Positions 10,282 to 23,300 of a stretch of 64,000 bases of DNA are shown one piece after another. Position 1 is the stretch's first letter. Each line of letters opens with the position of its first letter. The DNA lies in assembly GCA_007922195.1 (NCBI GenBank), contig ML682005.1, positions 31,880,777 to 31,944,776 of the forward strand, in the 5' to 3' direction. This DNA comes from Podocnemis expansa (lineage: Eukaryota > Chordata > Testudines > Podocnemididae). A program made the position numbers and the translations under genes. The notes under the pieces were generated by a model that was not told the DNA's origin, made no database searches, and was given only the letters and a program-made list of their open reading frames with translations.

Positions 10282-13200
10282 GAAGGGGCTGGCTTGAATA
10301 TTTTCTTTCCATTGTTTATTCTTCCATTGGCTCAAGGTCTTTGAAGGAAGTTGAGATGGTGCCTGTGATGCCATCTTCATTTGTGAGCTAAACTCTGACT
10401 TGTTTCAGTGCATGAAAACAATTCAGATGGGCCCTTTAAATACAGTTTCTGTTTATGATGTGTTTTATTTAATATTTACGAATCTGCATACCCTCAGCAT
10501 TCAAAAATCTAATTAATGCTGTATGAAGGAACTTCTATTATTATTACATCACCTCAAGACAGTCTGACATGTGGCATTAAAAGGATTTAACTATAATCTA
10601 TTAAAGCATCTAGTAACATGTATTGTACAATCCTGACAATATAATTTTTGAATACCCATAATTATTCTTTTTTTGCCATGAAGAAATTAAGTGCAAATGA
10701 TTCTTTACTTGAACAGGTTAATTATGTTTGAATCTAACCATATTTTTGTGTGCTAAAGCTGGGCGAGTGAATTTGTAGAAATGAATGGAAGATGCATGGG
10801 TTTCCAATCAGCTCATTATGCATACCCATTGTAGTTTAGAACTAAAATATGTGATTTATTGACTGGATAGGTCTCTATTCCAAAAACCTAGAAAAAGGCT
10901 TAGAATCCACTGTTAATAAAATAAATAAATAACTCAGTTTTCCCAAATGGTGGTGTGTGTATTTGTTTAAACACACCATTTACATTCATGTTAAATGGTT
11001 TGTGCTTGGTCTCAAGCAGCATTTTTTCTCCTGAAGGTTATGTGCATTGCCTCCATGTTGCTGCAAGTTACAGGTACTACAGCTTTTACTCTCAGGGTGC
11101 ACTATCACTGATTTCAAAGGTATTACTCCTCATCTGTATGAAGATTACCCACAGGAGTGAGCATTTGTGTATATGAGCCCTTCATCATGCCAGTGATCAG
11201 GCAATACATTTTCATTTGATTTTACCAGCTAATATGCCTTCACTCTAAGTCAATGGCCTTATTGAGCCATTCATTAATGTTCCATTGTTTTTGCCCTGTT
11301 ATGAGCATTAAGGACCTGATTCACAGCTGATTGAATTTATCTTAAATAACCCCATTGATTTAAGGAGTCTTTGGGTCAGGTCCTAAGAGGAAAATTAGTA
11401 AACTGTGTTTCTTGTTATAAAAAACCTTGCAACTTGTACTCCCATGAATGGTCCTTCTCATGAAAAATTGTAGCAGGATCATGGCCTGCTTGTTTATTAT
11501 TGAAAAATACAATTATAAGTAATTATGCATGTCAGTTATGTGTTCAGATGGGAATTGCTTCTTACCTTTCAAGAAAATATTCTTATGTTTTAGTTCATTC
11601 ATACAGCTTGTCACCTGTGCCTTCACAATGTTTTCTGTTTGTTGCCTGGCAACCACAATTTTTTACTCACATTAGTTGCATTTTGCAGGGTGTGTGTGTG
11701 TGTAACAAACCTAGAAAATTCTAAAAAGCAAGAAGTAATATGATTTTCTTTTCTTTAAAGACAAATAATGCTTTTCTGAATGTCACATATTGTGAAGTTT
11801 GTCTTTTATTCTGAATTTGACAAAGCGATATACTGATTCAAATATTTTCCTCAAATTTAAGGGTTTAGCTAATATATCTGTAAGGATACATAGCAAGCTA
11901 CGTCAAATATTTTAGATATGAGGTAAATAACACTCCAATTTGTGGCAATTTATTGATACTGATTTAAATTACTGGCCGCTTTCTGAACTGAAACATATTT
12001 CTGAAATAAAATTATAGTATTTCCCTTTAACTGTAGTCTTTAAACATTTTTAAATACACCATGTCAATCTCTGCAGCATACGATGCTACTCTAATATCCG
12101 GAGCTGTTACTGTGCCTGGTTTACGTTACCATTTAATCTGTTGCAACCTTGTACTTGCAGATAAAATATAGTTTGGCTGTGTTCACACAGGTCTCTGAAG
12201 ATTCAGCAAAAATTGAAGGGTACATTATTAAAGTACTGTGTGGAAAGTTTGTGGGTAATGGACCAATAGTACACACCCAGTGCCAATCTCAGGAAAGCCT
12301 ATTTGCACAAGTAGAGATTTGCAGGATATGGCTGTTAGTGTTTATCTGCCATATGATTTTTTTAACAGATAATAATCTGCAATTGGCCAGGAATTTCATG
12401 TTAAAATACAAAGAGTGACACAGTAAATTATCTATAAAATGTAAAATAATACATAGTGTTAAATTTTTCCTTTCAATGATTCATCACCAATTAAAATGTA
12501 GAAGCATAATAAAAAAAGTTTAGTTAGAATTTACATGTCTTACTGGTAGAATTGAAAGGATTAGATTTTTTTAATCAGTAAAAGTCAGTTTCACCATATA
12601 TACACTAACCAACAACAACAGAAAAATTCCATTGGTAATTACCTAAATTTAAAGATAGACAGAGTAATTTGTCAGAAGCAAAATCCAGTGATTTAGATGC
12701 TTGGGTTAGGCTTGGTGCAATTGGACTAGAAAATATAATAGGATTGATACATTGACTGCAAATAGATTTACTCTATTTTTTTATATGTAATGGTGACAAT
12801 TTATTTTAATGCTTTATAAAGCTTTAAGTTTTGTAACATCAACATTACTGTAATTAATTGATTGACCCCCACAATATCATGAAACTGTGAAAACTGAAAT
12901 TGAGAAGTCTTAATAGTTGCTTAAAATAAATAGATTGTATCTGTTAATTATATATAAATTCTGTCAAGCTTACTTATAGGCTCACCAGGCTAGTATTACT
13001 CTGGTACAGAGAAATAAAAATGAATTTTTCTCTTTAAATTAATAAAAATCAGATTATATTACCCAAACTTGTTGGAATATTTAATCAAAATGTTCTTGAT
13101 GTACAACAAATAGTTAGCACTTGAGAAGACATCTTTTTAATGTATAGTACCTACATTAGGAGGTGTAAATTCAAAGATATCTCTTCAAGCTAACCAGAGA

Positions 13201-14464
13201 TGTACATAATATTATAATTTCACTACTTCTGCATGAGTAAAGAACCTTGTATCATATTTGAGAGGCTAATAAATCTGCACTGTTGGTACAACTGGAAAAT
13301 GGGTTGGACAGTTGAAATGTGTAAAAATGTCCTGTCACCAACCCAGAGATTTTCTACTCTCTAATAAAGGACAGTTAGTGATGGTTCTATTATCAGATCA
13401 TAACTGACATGGCAGTGGCTGGAAAGTGTGTGGTTTTTAGTATCATATCCCTGGAATTTGATGTAAAAAAATCCATTCAATTTTAACTTAAATTGTAGTA
13501 TATTATTGGTGATGATTGGATATTGGCAAGATGATTTCAGGTGACTTGCTTTTGCCAATATAAATAATTATTGTTTAGTTAAAACAGAATTATTATTTCC
13601 TTCCCTGAAAATGAACTTTTTGAAATGCTACTTCATAGGGAAGTTTGTCTGAGGAATAATTTTCCATATCTGAAAACCATTATTTTCCTGAGACACTTAA
13701 AAATGCCAAACAAAAAATTGGACCTACAAAATGCTGGATTTCCTTAACACGCACATGATGAATACAGAATGACCGTACTCATTTCTGCTGATTTTAGATA
13801 AGGCAAATATTATGTTATCAGTGTCATGTTCTATTGGAATTTTGGCTCTGACTCTTAAGTTGAGGTCATGTATTTACTGGCTGTCTAAGGACTTTTGACT
13901 GAAATATTTGGAAGTCCAGTCACTGAGGGCAAGGCTACTTCTGATGACTTTCATCATAGACGTGGTACTGCTAGGTACTGTTACCCTTGAAGTTACTGAG
14001 ATAGTATATATAATATTACAGGAAGGTCTACATAGACTGAAGTGGACAGAAACAAAAACAAACAGAAAACTGGAGAAAATTCCTAAATCAGAAATTTTGG
14101 TTTCAGACATATCCTTTATAAAATTGTTAAGCTTTTGTTAACAGACACTGCTGCTCCTTGTCTTTGAACAGGAAAAAAACAAACAAAAAACCCACAAACT
14201 CCGTTCTCTCCTCTGGAGAGAAGCTGATTTCAGCCTACAACAACTGCAATAACTTCCCACAGTTATGACAAAAAGCAAACCCAATGAGTTCATTTTTTAA
14301 ATTTTGCTGGCTGTAGAAATTCTTAGCTGCTATAATTCTTGTTTTAAAGTTTATTGAGGATTTGAAGGATTACTATGATTAGCTGTTGTTGCTGATAATG
14401 AATTAAGAGTACTGTTTTAATGGCAAGATGGCTATATGGAAAAAAAAATGTTAGACTATACTCA
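10282..14464. other. Intron 1, AT-rich, little recognised
   Basis: Mostly AT-rich DNA. A short element-like unit near 11308-11385 has inverted ends ('aggacctgattcaca' and 'tgggtcaggtcct'). No exon or coding repeat was recognised. Confidence 0.4.
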
Positions 14465-14820
14465 GAAGACCTGGGTTCAGTTCCTGGGCTCTGTCACAAG
14501 TTTCATGTGTGATCTTGGCAAGTCACTTCATTTCTTTGTACAATGTGCAAGTTACTTTTAGATTCACTTGTAGGCCTCTGTACTGCCAAAATGTTTTGAA
14601 GTGGCCTTAGTGTAAGCAAGCATCAGGCCCCCTGTGCTTCAGTTTCCTTGCTGTAAAATGAGGATGACACTTCCTTTCTCCCACCTTTTGTCCGTCTTGT
14701 CTGTTTAGATTTTAAGATCTTCACAGCAAACAATGTCTTTTATTATACGTATGTATGGTACCTGATCAGTACAGATCCTGGTTGGGGTTATGACGTACTA
14801 TGTAATACAAATAATGGTAA
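14465..14820 (+). repeat. MIR/CORE-SINE-like element
   Basis: The start 'gacctgggttcagttcctgg' resembles the B-box part of MIR-type SINEs. It is followed by 'gtgatcttggcaagtcactt', 'cagtttccttgctgtaaaat' and 'gatgacacttcc', in the order seen in MIR, and then by a tail with 'ttttaagatcttcacagcaa' and 'tgtaatacaaataatgg'. About 90 bases near 14550-14635 look like an insertion. The pieces are diverged, so the element is old. Confidence 0.65.
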
Positions 14821-14829
14821 GTTTTTCAA

Positions 14830-15568
14830 AAAACATGAAAAAGAGGGTGGCAAATCTATTTTAGTGTTGCATGCAGCAAGTCAGTAATACTTTAAATTGT
14901 AAAATAACTTCGTAAAATATTTTTCATGGAATGATCATTCTTAAAAATGCTCTAGTTTTGTGGTTGTAAAGGTTGCCAAATGTGCTTTAATTTCTGTTTT
15001 AAGCAATTAAATACTTTCTTTTAGAAGTTAGAACTGCATTTTAGGTCTGATTAACTCATCACTTTATAAGTAAAGCTGTCAGATAGTTACGGGCTACAAT
15101 AGTTCTCATTGGATTTAGTTCCTGTGTGCAATACTAGTGTGAAATTTAATGTCCTGAATTTCCTGACCTTAGAAAAATGATAAAAAAATGTTAAAAGTAG
15201 AATTGTTTTAATCTTCAATCAACTGTCATGAGAACTCTTACAAATATTCCACCAAGGAGATGTCAAACATGATACTGCAGCCTCATTTGATGGAGATATG
15301 CATTATGGACCTTCTGCCATCTTCTCTCCTTACAGAGGATCCTTTACTTACTTTACTGATGCCATACGTAGGCTTTAAAAGTTTACCGCCTGAAAATATT
15401 AAATAATAAAGTCTTTCGTCTGAAAACACTTTACTGGCTAAACCCTGATCTTGCAAAAATGCAACCAGCTGCATAACTGTATGTATGTCAATAATAGCTC
15501 TTACATTATGCTTTACAGCCACAGATCTCCAAGCTGTTTAGAAAGGAAGCAAGTATCACTGTATCCAC
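14830..15568. other. Intron 1, nothing recognised
   Basis: AT-rich DNA with no recognised gene, exon or bounded repeat. Confidence 0.4.
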
Positions 15569-15571
15569 ATT

Positions 15572-16100
15572 GGGTATGTCCACACGTCTCTTTTATTTTG
15601 AAATAACACTGGTTATTTCGAAATAAAAGAGATTAGGTCCAAATGACGTATTCTTATTTCGAAATGATGGGCTCCGTCATTTTGAAGTAAGAGCCGTCAT
15701 TTCAAAATAGCTTAAACCTCCTTTAAATTGAAACGGCTGTTTTTTTAAAATGGTTATTTTGAAATAACACCATTCAGACGTGTTATTTCAAAATAACCAT
15801 TATTTTGAAATAACACTTTTGCCCTTCTCCTTCCCAGAGTGCCTTCCTTTTAGTCTATATTGGGTGGGGGCATGGCCCATGGAGGGGGCCATGTTGCCAC
15901 ACCTCGCATGGTGCCCCTCTCCTAAAGTGAAATAGCAAGTTCTGTGTTTGGACATGCTGTTTTGCTTTGAGCTTTTCCCTTAATTCGAATTAACATTTTC
16001 TTAATTCAAATCAACTTATTTTGAAATAAGGACTTTATTTCAAAACAACTCATTTCAGAAGAACTTATTTCAAAATAACGATGTATGTGTGGACATAGCC
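15572..16100. mobile_element. Palindromic-word miniature element 2 (529 bp)
   Basis: The ends are inverted: left 'gggtatgtccacac', right 'gtgtggacatagcc'. A 3-bp duplication 'att' lies at 15569-15571 and 16101-16103. Inside, the word 'ttatttcgaaataa' and its variants recur many times. The right third, around 'cttaattcaaatcaactta', is shared with the copy at 44937-45384. A central non-palindromic part (about 15815-15960) is GC-richer. No coding capacity. Confidence 0.82.
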
Positions 16101-16103
16101 ATT

Positions 16104-17290
16104 GACTTCAATGGGGTCCCATGGGATTGAACCTGGATAGATCCTCTTGTAAGCTCTCTATGTAGGAATGAATGAATTCTCCATGGAAATGCAGTTCCTG
16201 TTACACTGCAGCATGATTTAATGATGGAAATTGAAGAGGAATAACATGTGCAGTTGAAATTTAGTGAAAAATTTAAGCAGATGTAGCCAAGTTAGAATTG
16301 TACAGGATGCAATTGACCACTTATGTCCTTGTGAGAAAAGCACTGTGATACCTTTAGTGACCACTGTGATCAGAACCTTGTTTTACATATAATCAAAAAT
16401 GTTCCACTGTTCCTTGACGTTAGCGTATGGACTCCTGTTATCTCAGTGGTTGTTGGATCAGACCAAAGAGGACATTATTCCATTTTGAAATTTGGGTTTA
16501 GTATTGACGCAAGGAGAAGAGTACTACTTGGGGAATCCCCTCAAACACCTTCTGTGCAGTATGTTTTCCAAGTGCCAACCAGTTCTGACTCTGTTTCTAT
16601 TGTGAGTTCTGAAGTCATTGAAGTCCAAGGTAATATGACATCGAGCAGCTAAGTACAATTTATTGGGGGAAAAGCTTTCTTTTTTTCTTTTTTAAAAAAT
16701 CTTCCTGCAAATATCCTCACCAAAACTACTATTCTTTTAGTAATGTAATGATAAACTAAATCTGCTGTTTGAAAAGCATTTTAATTAGAGTTTATTCTTT
16801 TAGGTATATTGCTTTTACTTCAGCTTTTGGTCATGAACAAGTTTAGAGATCAATTCCATTCAGTACAAGGAAGCTGTACAACAGTCAAAAATGTTTCTTG
16901 GCAAAAATAAGCCCTGGTAAATGGAGAGGTTGAGCTGGTGTTAGTTGTTGGGCCTCACATTCACACACTTCACAAACGGGAATCAACAGATTCTATGCTT
17001 TAATAAGATTATTGAAACAGGATCTCAGAGGGTTTTTGTTCCTTAGCTTAACTGTGTGAAATATTAAAAAGTGTGTAAGAAGGAAAAATAATTCTAGAAA
17101 GTTGTCTGATACATTCTAAAGTTATTTCAGAAAAGGAAATATATTTTTTTTACACTGGGCGCTTAAGAGGAAAGGCTATCATTTCTAAAATATATCAGAT
17201 TTATCTAAAAGATGCTGGCTATAGTGTAGGGATGGAGGCTGGAATGTGATCCAGGGACCTTCTCTAGATCTCAAAGTCCAAATAGGTTTG
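16104..17290. other. Intron 1, nothing recognised
   Basis: AT-rich DNA with poly-T and poly-A runs near 16680-16700. The short open frame at 16446-16652 has no recognisable domain. Confidence 0.4.
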
Positions 17291-18260
17291 TAGTAGAGGG
17301 TGACAGTTACCCACGGGCTGAGAGGTAGCTGAGCGCCTGCACTCACCCTACTGGCCTGAAGAGGCCTTGCATAAGAGCACCGGCCGGAACGAAAGTGACA
17401 GCTGGAGGGAGCAGGAGGACTACATAAGGGGCTGGACCAGGCAGCCATGGGGAAAACAGAGGGGGAGGTGGCTGCTGCTACCACTGGGAGACCTCCCTTC
17501 CCGGGAGGCAGAGAGACCCGACTGACAGTGATATCCCCCACCCCGTGAGAGCAGAGGGGAAGAACACTGGCCAGCTGCGGCCCTGGAGAAAACTCCTCCA
17601 GGGGAAGACCTGGATGAGCTTCCCTCTGCTGGGGAAGGCAGCGAGCCGGCTACCCTGGACCCATGTGATCTGGAGGAACTGCCACTGGTAGAGGAGGCCG
17701 AATTGCCTGCATTGCCACCCGATGATAGCAAGGGCTTGACTGGGATGCCCTGGGGAACCTACCCGGAGGATAGTAAGGACTACATACCCCAGGTATCGTG
17801 GAGACAAGCGGGAAGGAAGTAGCCCAGGGGCAGTTGGTGAGTCAGCGCATTTTGGCAGGAGCCCTGCTGACCTAGGGGCACCCTGTGCATGCCACTAGTA
17901 GGGCCCTGGGCTGGAACGCAGTGGAGTAGGCAGGCGTGCGTTCCCCTTCCCTCCTCTGCTGCTATCCGGGCCACCGGGTGTTTGCCTTACCCTTTGCTGA
18001 GGTTGAAGGCCTGAACTATTGACTCTGGGTGTTTGCCTTACCCCTTGTTGCGGTTGAAGGCCCCGAACTATTGTCTGTGTGCTTGCCTTATCCCTCACCG
18101 GGGTTGAAGGCCTGGTTCTACTGGCACTGAGTGTTCACCTTCTCATGCTGGGGCGGATCGCCGGGGTGCCACTCTCAGGCTTCGCCCCAACCCCAACAAG
18201 GAGAAAAGGCGTAGAGGCGGGGCCGCGGAGGGCGGCCTCACTTACAAGGTTAGAGCTGGA
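17290..18260 (+). repeat. Probable solo LTR related to the Gmr1-like element
   Basis: A GC-rich island in AT-rich intron. It shares blocks in the same order with the LTRs at 29321 and 34488: 'ggaagtagcccaggg' against 'ggaagcagcccaggg', then 'gggccctgggctgg', then 'cagtggagtaggcaggcg' against 'cagtggagtgggtgggc', then a 51-bp tandem unit containing 'gttgaaggcct' and 'ttgactct'. Three full units and a partial one start near 17977, 18028, 18079 and 18130. No internal retroelement sequence flanks it, which suggests a solo LTR left by recombination. Both ends are approximate, and I could not find a target duplication. Confidence 0.6.
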
Positions 18261-18269
18261 AGTCTTCAG

Positions 18270-19522
18270 AAGCCTTGGGTTCTCTTCAGAGAATGCATAA
18301 AGAGGTTTTATTAGAGGTGAGATGGTCCTTAGCATCAGGGTAGACACGGGGATGTAGCTGCAATTTCACAGTAGCTTGGATATACCAGTGAGGTCAATGA
18401 AGTACTTCAGCTGAACCAGTAAAGCTACTATATTTGGGATCTTCTGGGAATAGGAGTGACACTGGATTATTTTGGTAGAGTCAGAAGAAAGGCTACATGG
18501 AAAAGCCATTGCGCAAAGCAAGCTCTTCTATATTCTGTAAAGGAATCTCAGATAAGGCCTGAATAAACTGGCAGGCAGCATGAGAGAATTTATATTGCTG
18601 GTCTTCATACTGTGCCTGTTTTGTGCCTAACCATCAGTCCAGCACTTTACACAAGTAGTGAACGAGAGAAAGGCAGATGCTTTCTGTTTAAGCTAAATAT
18701 ATTTCCCCTTAGTTTTTCAATAAGAAGAGTTAATGTCTGTATTATATGATCTTGTAAATGAAAACTCTTGATGATTACTTACTGACTTCAGAGCAAGGAA
18801 AGATACTGGAGATGTTTTTAATTATTTTTTTCAAAGAAAACAAGGATCATTATGCTTAAAATAATTAGCCGTATTGGACTGGGATTTTAAAAATCTAAAA
18901 AGACAGTTGGTTACACTATGTAAAAGTTTATTTTATAGGTTTTAAATATGAGTTGTAAAATAGGTATTGTATTTGACATAATAGTACCAATATTGAGTGT
19001 TTAGTTCCGAGAGACTGAAAGGATCATATTAATTCTAAAATACTCTTAGAACTGCAGCCCATTTTTCAGAAGCCAACACTCAAACTATTTGTGTCATATT
19101 TCAATCTTTGCCAGTAGTCCTGTTTCCTGGACACACCTATTGGTCTGTGGTTTCTTATCCATGGGTAATATGGAATCCTGTATTCTACCTTATTGGGGCT
19201 GGTATTTATTGTAAGAAATAAAATCTGTAATAAATAATTCAGTTTGTTCTTGACTGCAAGCTAGTGAAGTGCATTTTTAAAGGGAGAGTGAAGTTACTTC
19301 TCTTGGATCCTTCTCATTTCTTTTCTCCTTAGCCTCTGTCTCCCTATCAGTCCTTCAAAGACCTACCTAAGATAAGGAATTGATTGTCTGGTAGGCAAAT
19401 TAGTACCTGGAGATTTCAGAACTCAGTTTTCCTTACTACACTGTGGAAGTCTGTAAAAAGTGTGAAGGCCTGTTCTTAATGTATGTAACTGGAGGCTTTT
19501 ACTGGAATTCTTTGGACTAAAG
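18270..19522. other. Intron 1, nothing recognised
   Basis: AT-rich DNA without recognised genes or bounded repeats. Confidence 0.4.
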
Positions 19523-19697
19523 CAGTGGTTCTCAACCACTGTGTTGGGACACATTATTGTGTTGTCACACAGTAGTAAGTGTGTTGTGGAGAGCTGGGGA
19601 GATGGTTGGATTTGGCTTGAGGCTGGGCTGATGTGTCCTGTAGGTTCACAATATGCAGCCAAGTCTGTCATGACCCGAAAAAGGTTGAGAACCACTG
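19523..19697. mobile_element. hAT-type miniature element (175 bp)
   Basis: The left end 'cagtggttctcaacc' and right end 'ggttgagaaccactg' are exact inverses. The flanking 8-mers 'gactaaag' and 'aattaaag' match at 6 of 8 positions, consistent with an aged target duplication. Confidence 0.85.
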
Positions 19698-19705
19698 AAT
19701 TAAAG

Positions 19706-21838
19706 TATAGTGTCATTGAATCAAATAGATCCCCAGGGTTAACCAACAGGGATGAATTTGGCACATCATTGCATAGACTACTTCAGTAAGAAGACATATC
19801 TTCAACTGAAGAGCAAATTGTTTAGCTATTCATGGATTTTTGCGTATGATATTTATAAAAGTACCTATAGAAAAGAAACTTGTAAGTGGCGGTTTATCAG
19901 TTCTAGCGACATGAGTCTGGGATGCCATTACTCATGAACATCAAAATTATAGCTTTGGAGGACAGACAAAAAGTTTCAATAAAAAATTATAACCCAATAT
20001 ATAATTTTATGCTCTTTTATGGAAATGCTATTTTGTTTTTTGAAGGATTTAAAAGATGTCATTGATAACATTTATTTTTATTATGATTATTCTACCACCA
20101 GTAAATCCAGGGCAGACTTAATTTAATAAGTCAGTTTTCCTTTTCCACCTGTGCATTTGGAGATGTAATAACTTGTTTGAGGTTTAAAAAAATATCTAAA
20201 TCAGGGTGCTATGATTGGTAATTGCTGATCGTAAGCATCTGTTAACTGGCAGAGGCTAGAAACGAGTGTTTTTATGTCTTATGTTTTATTTGCATTGTAT
20301 ATTTATATTGAAGTAGTGTCTAGAACCTCTGACCAGGATTGCTGCCCCACTGTGCTAGTTGTTTTATAAGCAGTTGGAGACAGTCACCACACCCAGGGCC
20401 TTAAATCTGAACACCAGCTACTTCAAAAAAGTTCCTCATGGGAGCAGTCTGTGAAACTCAATGGGAATGTACCTGTGTAAGTCTTCCAGGATCATGTTTT
20501 AAGAAGACAAGTGACGTAGAAAAAGTGTGAGGAGATGTATATAAATTTTTTATATATTCATGTACCTTTACAAACCATTGCAATGAAGGGGATTCTCAGC
20601 TCTCCAGCTGGATACAATGAGTGCTTCTAGTCCAGATGGTTTGCAAGAAATTGCACTTTAAAAAATTGTATTTGTGTTTAACGCAATGTTTCTTTTGGGA
20701 GAGAATGTATAAAACATGTATATGGCAGGTTATATTTTAGTGGCTTTAAATGCTCTTATTGTTACAAGTAACACCTAAGACAATGGGGAAAAAGGATTTT
20801 AGACATTAATTTGTGGGTGTTTGTTAGGTGACACTTTTTGCACATTTTCAGTTTTCAGTGTATAGGGTTTTCTTCTGTTATAGTGTGTTCACACAGTAAC
20901 ATTGCAAAGAAAACATTTTTAAAATATGAACAATATTTAAAACCACTATGCTTTTGGGAGGCTAGAATCAAATTCTATATCCATTTTAATAAAAATACCA
21001 TATGTAGAACCTATTTCTAGATTTGATACATTAGTTTAAACTTTACATTTGTTTAGGACTGAATATTACCCATCCTATCTAGATCCACTGGCCTAGAACT
21101 AATGTAATTCCACATTTCTGGGGAAAGAAAAAAAATAATGCCAATGAATTTTTTTTTTAATTTAAAGGTTAGAATTTATTTGAAGCAAAGGCAATCAAAA
21201 TTCTTCAGAAGTCCATATATAATTAGAATATTAATGTCTGGCCAGATTTTCATACTTGATTGCCTAAAGCTTTATTTCAAAATCCATATTTAAGCACATA
21301 AATAAATTCCTATTTAGATGCTTAGCTTCAGGCATGATGGTTGAGGAAAGCTGGTGCTGTGTACACGTGTGAAGTACTCTTTGCCTTGTGTGGTTTTTTT
21401 TTTAAATATATTATGCACTGGACTAACTTGACAAAGAAAAACAAAACAAACTTTTTAAAAATAAGATATGCTCATTATATATCAAATGAAGTATAAATAT
21501 ATCATGTAATGAAAGATAAAGTTCAAGAAATCCTCTTAAATACTGATGTCAAATCAGTGGAAAAGCTATATATATAATTCTCTTACTGAAGGGGTATGAG
21601 TTTCATAAGCTAAATCATTATAGCTCTTAAAATTGCTAACCTAAGAAAATTCATTTTAAATTAGTGTCAGGTTCTAAATGCTACAAGTACTGTAACTTCA
21701 TGAGGTCTTCGACTTTGTAGTTTCCTAATTCAGTTAGATTTTTCTTTTTTAATGGCGGGGAGGCTGGAGAGTGAAAGGGAACTTCTAATCTTCCTATAGT
21801 TTCATGTTTATGCTCTCTTTGAGATGAGGTGTCTATAT
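19706..21838. other. Intron 1, AT-rich, one SINE scrap
   Basis: Mostly featureless AT-rich DNA. At 20318-20400, 'accaggattgctgccccact' and 'gtgctagttgtt' resemble the tail of the MIR-like SINE family seen elsewhere in the window. Confidence 0.4.
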
Positions 21839-22036
21839 CAGTGGTTCCCAACATTTTCTCTGCCATAGCACACCTTGCAACCTTTAATTAATTTGAGGCA
21901 CACCACCATATAGTTTCCGAATGAACTCATGAATATTCATGAGCCAGTGAGCCAATCCAGAGCTCTTTGAGTAGTTTTTCAAAAAAATTTGTGCACACCT
22001 GCTTAGGCCTGATGGCACACTGGTTGGGAAACACTG
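21839..22036. mobile_element. hAT-type miniature element (198 bp)
   Basis: The left end 'cagtggttcccaacatttt' is inverted relative to the right end 'ggttgggaaacactg'. It is flanked by an exact 8-bp duplication 'gtctatat' (21831-21838 and 22037-22044). Confidence 0.92.
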
Positions 22037-22044
22037 GTCTATAT

Positions 22045-22583
22045 TGCTCATTTACTAACAGAGCATCTTTAACTGTTAAGTCAGAGTTAATTCCTCTTAA
22101 ATGCTCCCTTGTCTCCAAAAGCAGACTGAACAGCAAAATGTATCTAGCATTGGCTTTCAGCCCTAACTAAACAAATGTTGGCTAAATTTACGAAAATACC
22201 ATTACTTAGTTAAAGACAAATATTAGCCCAATTTCAATCAAATATATTTTGAGAACTGTAGTTATTCAGCCAACTCATTCTAGATCCCATCCAAAGAATA
22301 TGATGTTATGTTCATAGCCAACATGATATATGGCAGCTTTTCTTTGTGATGATGAATTGCCAAAACTACAAACGTGTTTTTTTTTTTTGTTTTTTTAAGG
22401 CAAGCCAATAAATGATATCACTGGAATTTTTCTGAATACCTTTCAGTTATGCTTTACATTTCTAGTTAGTGTTGAGTTTCTCCATAAAAGGCATAGGATT
22501 AAAAAACATGAAAAATAAAAGTTAAAATGCTAACTCTTTTGATGGATTAATTTTGGATATAGAAGATATTAAATCCGGTTATG
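22045..22583. other. Intron 1, nothing recognised
   Basis: AT-rich sequence between two hAT elements, with a T run near 22378-22396. Confidence 0.4.
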
Positions 22584-22591
22584 GTATAAAG

Positions 22592-23292
22592 CAGTGGTTC
22601 CCAACCTTTGTAAGGCTGGGGACCCCTTTTTAAGTTAAAAAAATTTTGGAGACCCCCTGTGCACTGTCACTCTGTGGTGGCACGCTGCAGGCAGAATCTG
22701 ACTCCTGAAGGGGGTCAGAATCTGGCCTGCACTGCTCTCCTGCTAGGGAGCGGAGCCCACCCCCCAGGCAGGGGGCCATGGCTGTGGCAGCCCCATTCTC
22801 CGGTAGGGGAATGGGGCCGCAGGCAGCTCCTGGGCAGGGGCAGCAAGCCATAACCGCACACTGCAGCCGCTGCAGCCCCATTCTCCTGGCAGGAATGGGG
22901 GCTGCTGTGACTATGGCTCCCTGCCTGGGAGGACTCCCAGCAGGAGAACAGGCCACGACAGCTGCAGCACATGGCTATGGCTCACTGTCCCTGCCCAGGA
23001 GCTGCCTGTGACCACATTCCCCTGCCAGGAGCAGGTGTTATCATGGCCACTGCCCCCAGCCAGCCTCTGCAGGGGTGTGGGGGCAGGCAGCTCCTACAGG
23101 GAAGGGAAGCTGTGCCGCTTCCAGCTTTGGCAGCCGGCAAATGGAGGCAGCAGCCAACCTTCTGCGGCCTCAACCCCTGCCAGGATCCAGCCCAGGTGGG
23201 AGCATTAGGGTCACGGCTGGGTTCTGGCCTGCGGGGGTGCAGCACCACAGACACCCTGGAAGAAGTCTGCAGACCCAGGTTGGGAACCACTG
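22592..23292. mobile_element. Long GC-rich hAT-type non-autonomous element (701 bp)
   Basis: The left end 'cagtggttcccaacctt' and right end 'aggttgggaaccactg' are inverted. The flanking 8-mers 'gtataaag' and 'gtgtaatg' match at 6 of 8. The interior (22690-23250) is GC-rich, unlike the intron around it. It repeats motifs such as 'ctgcccaggagctgcctg' and its complement several times, giving open frames on both strands without recognisable domains. No transposase is visible. Confidence 0.82.
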
Positions 23293-23300
23293 GTGTAATG

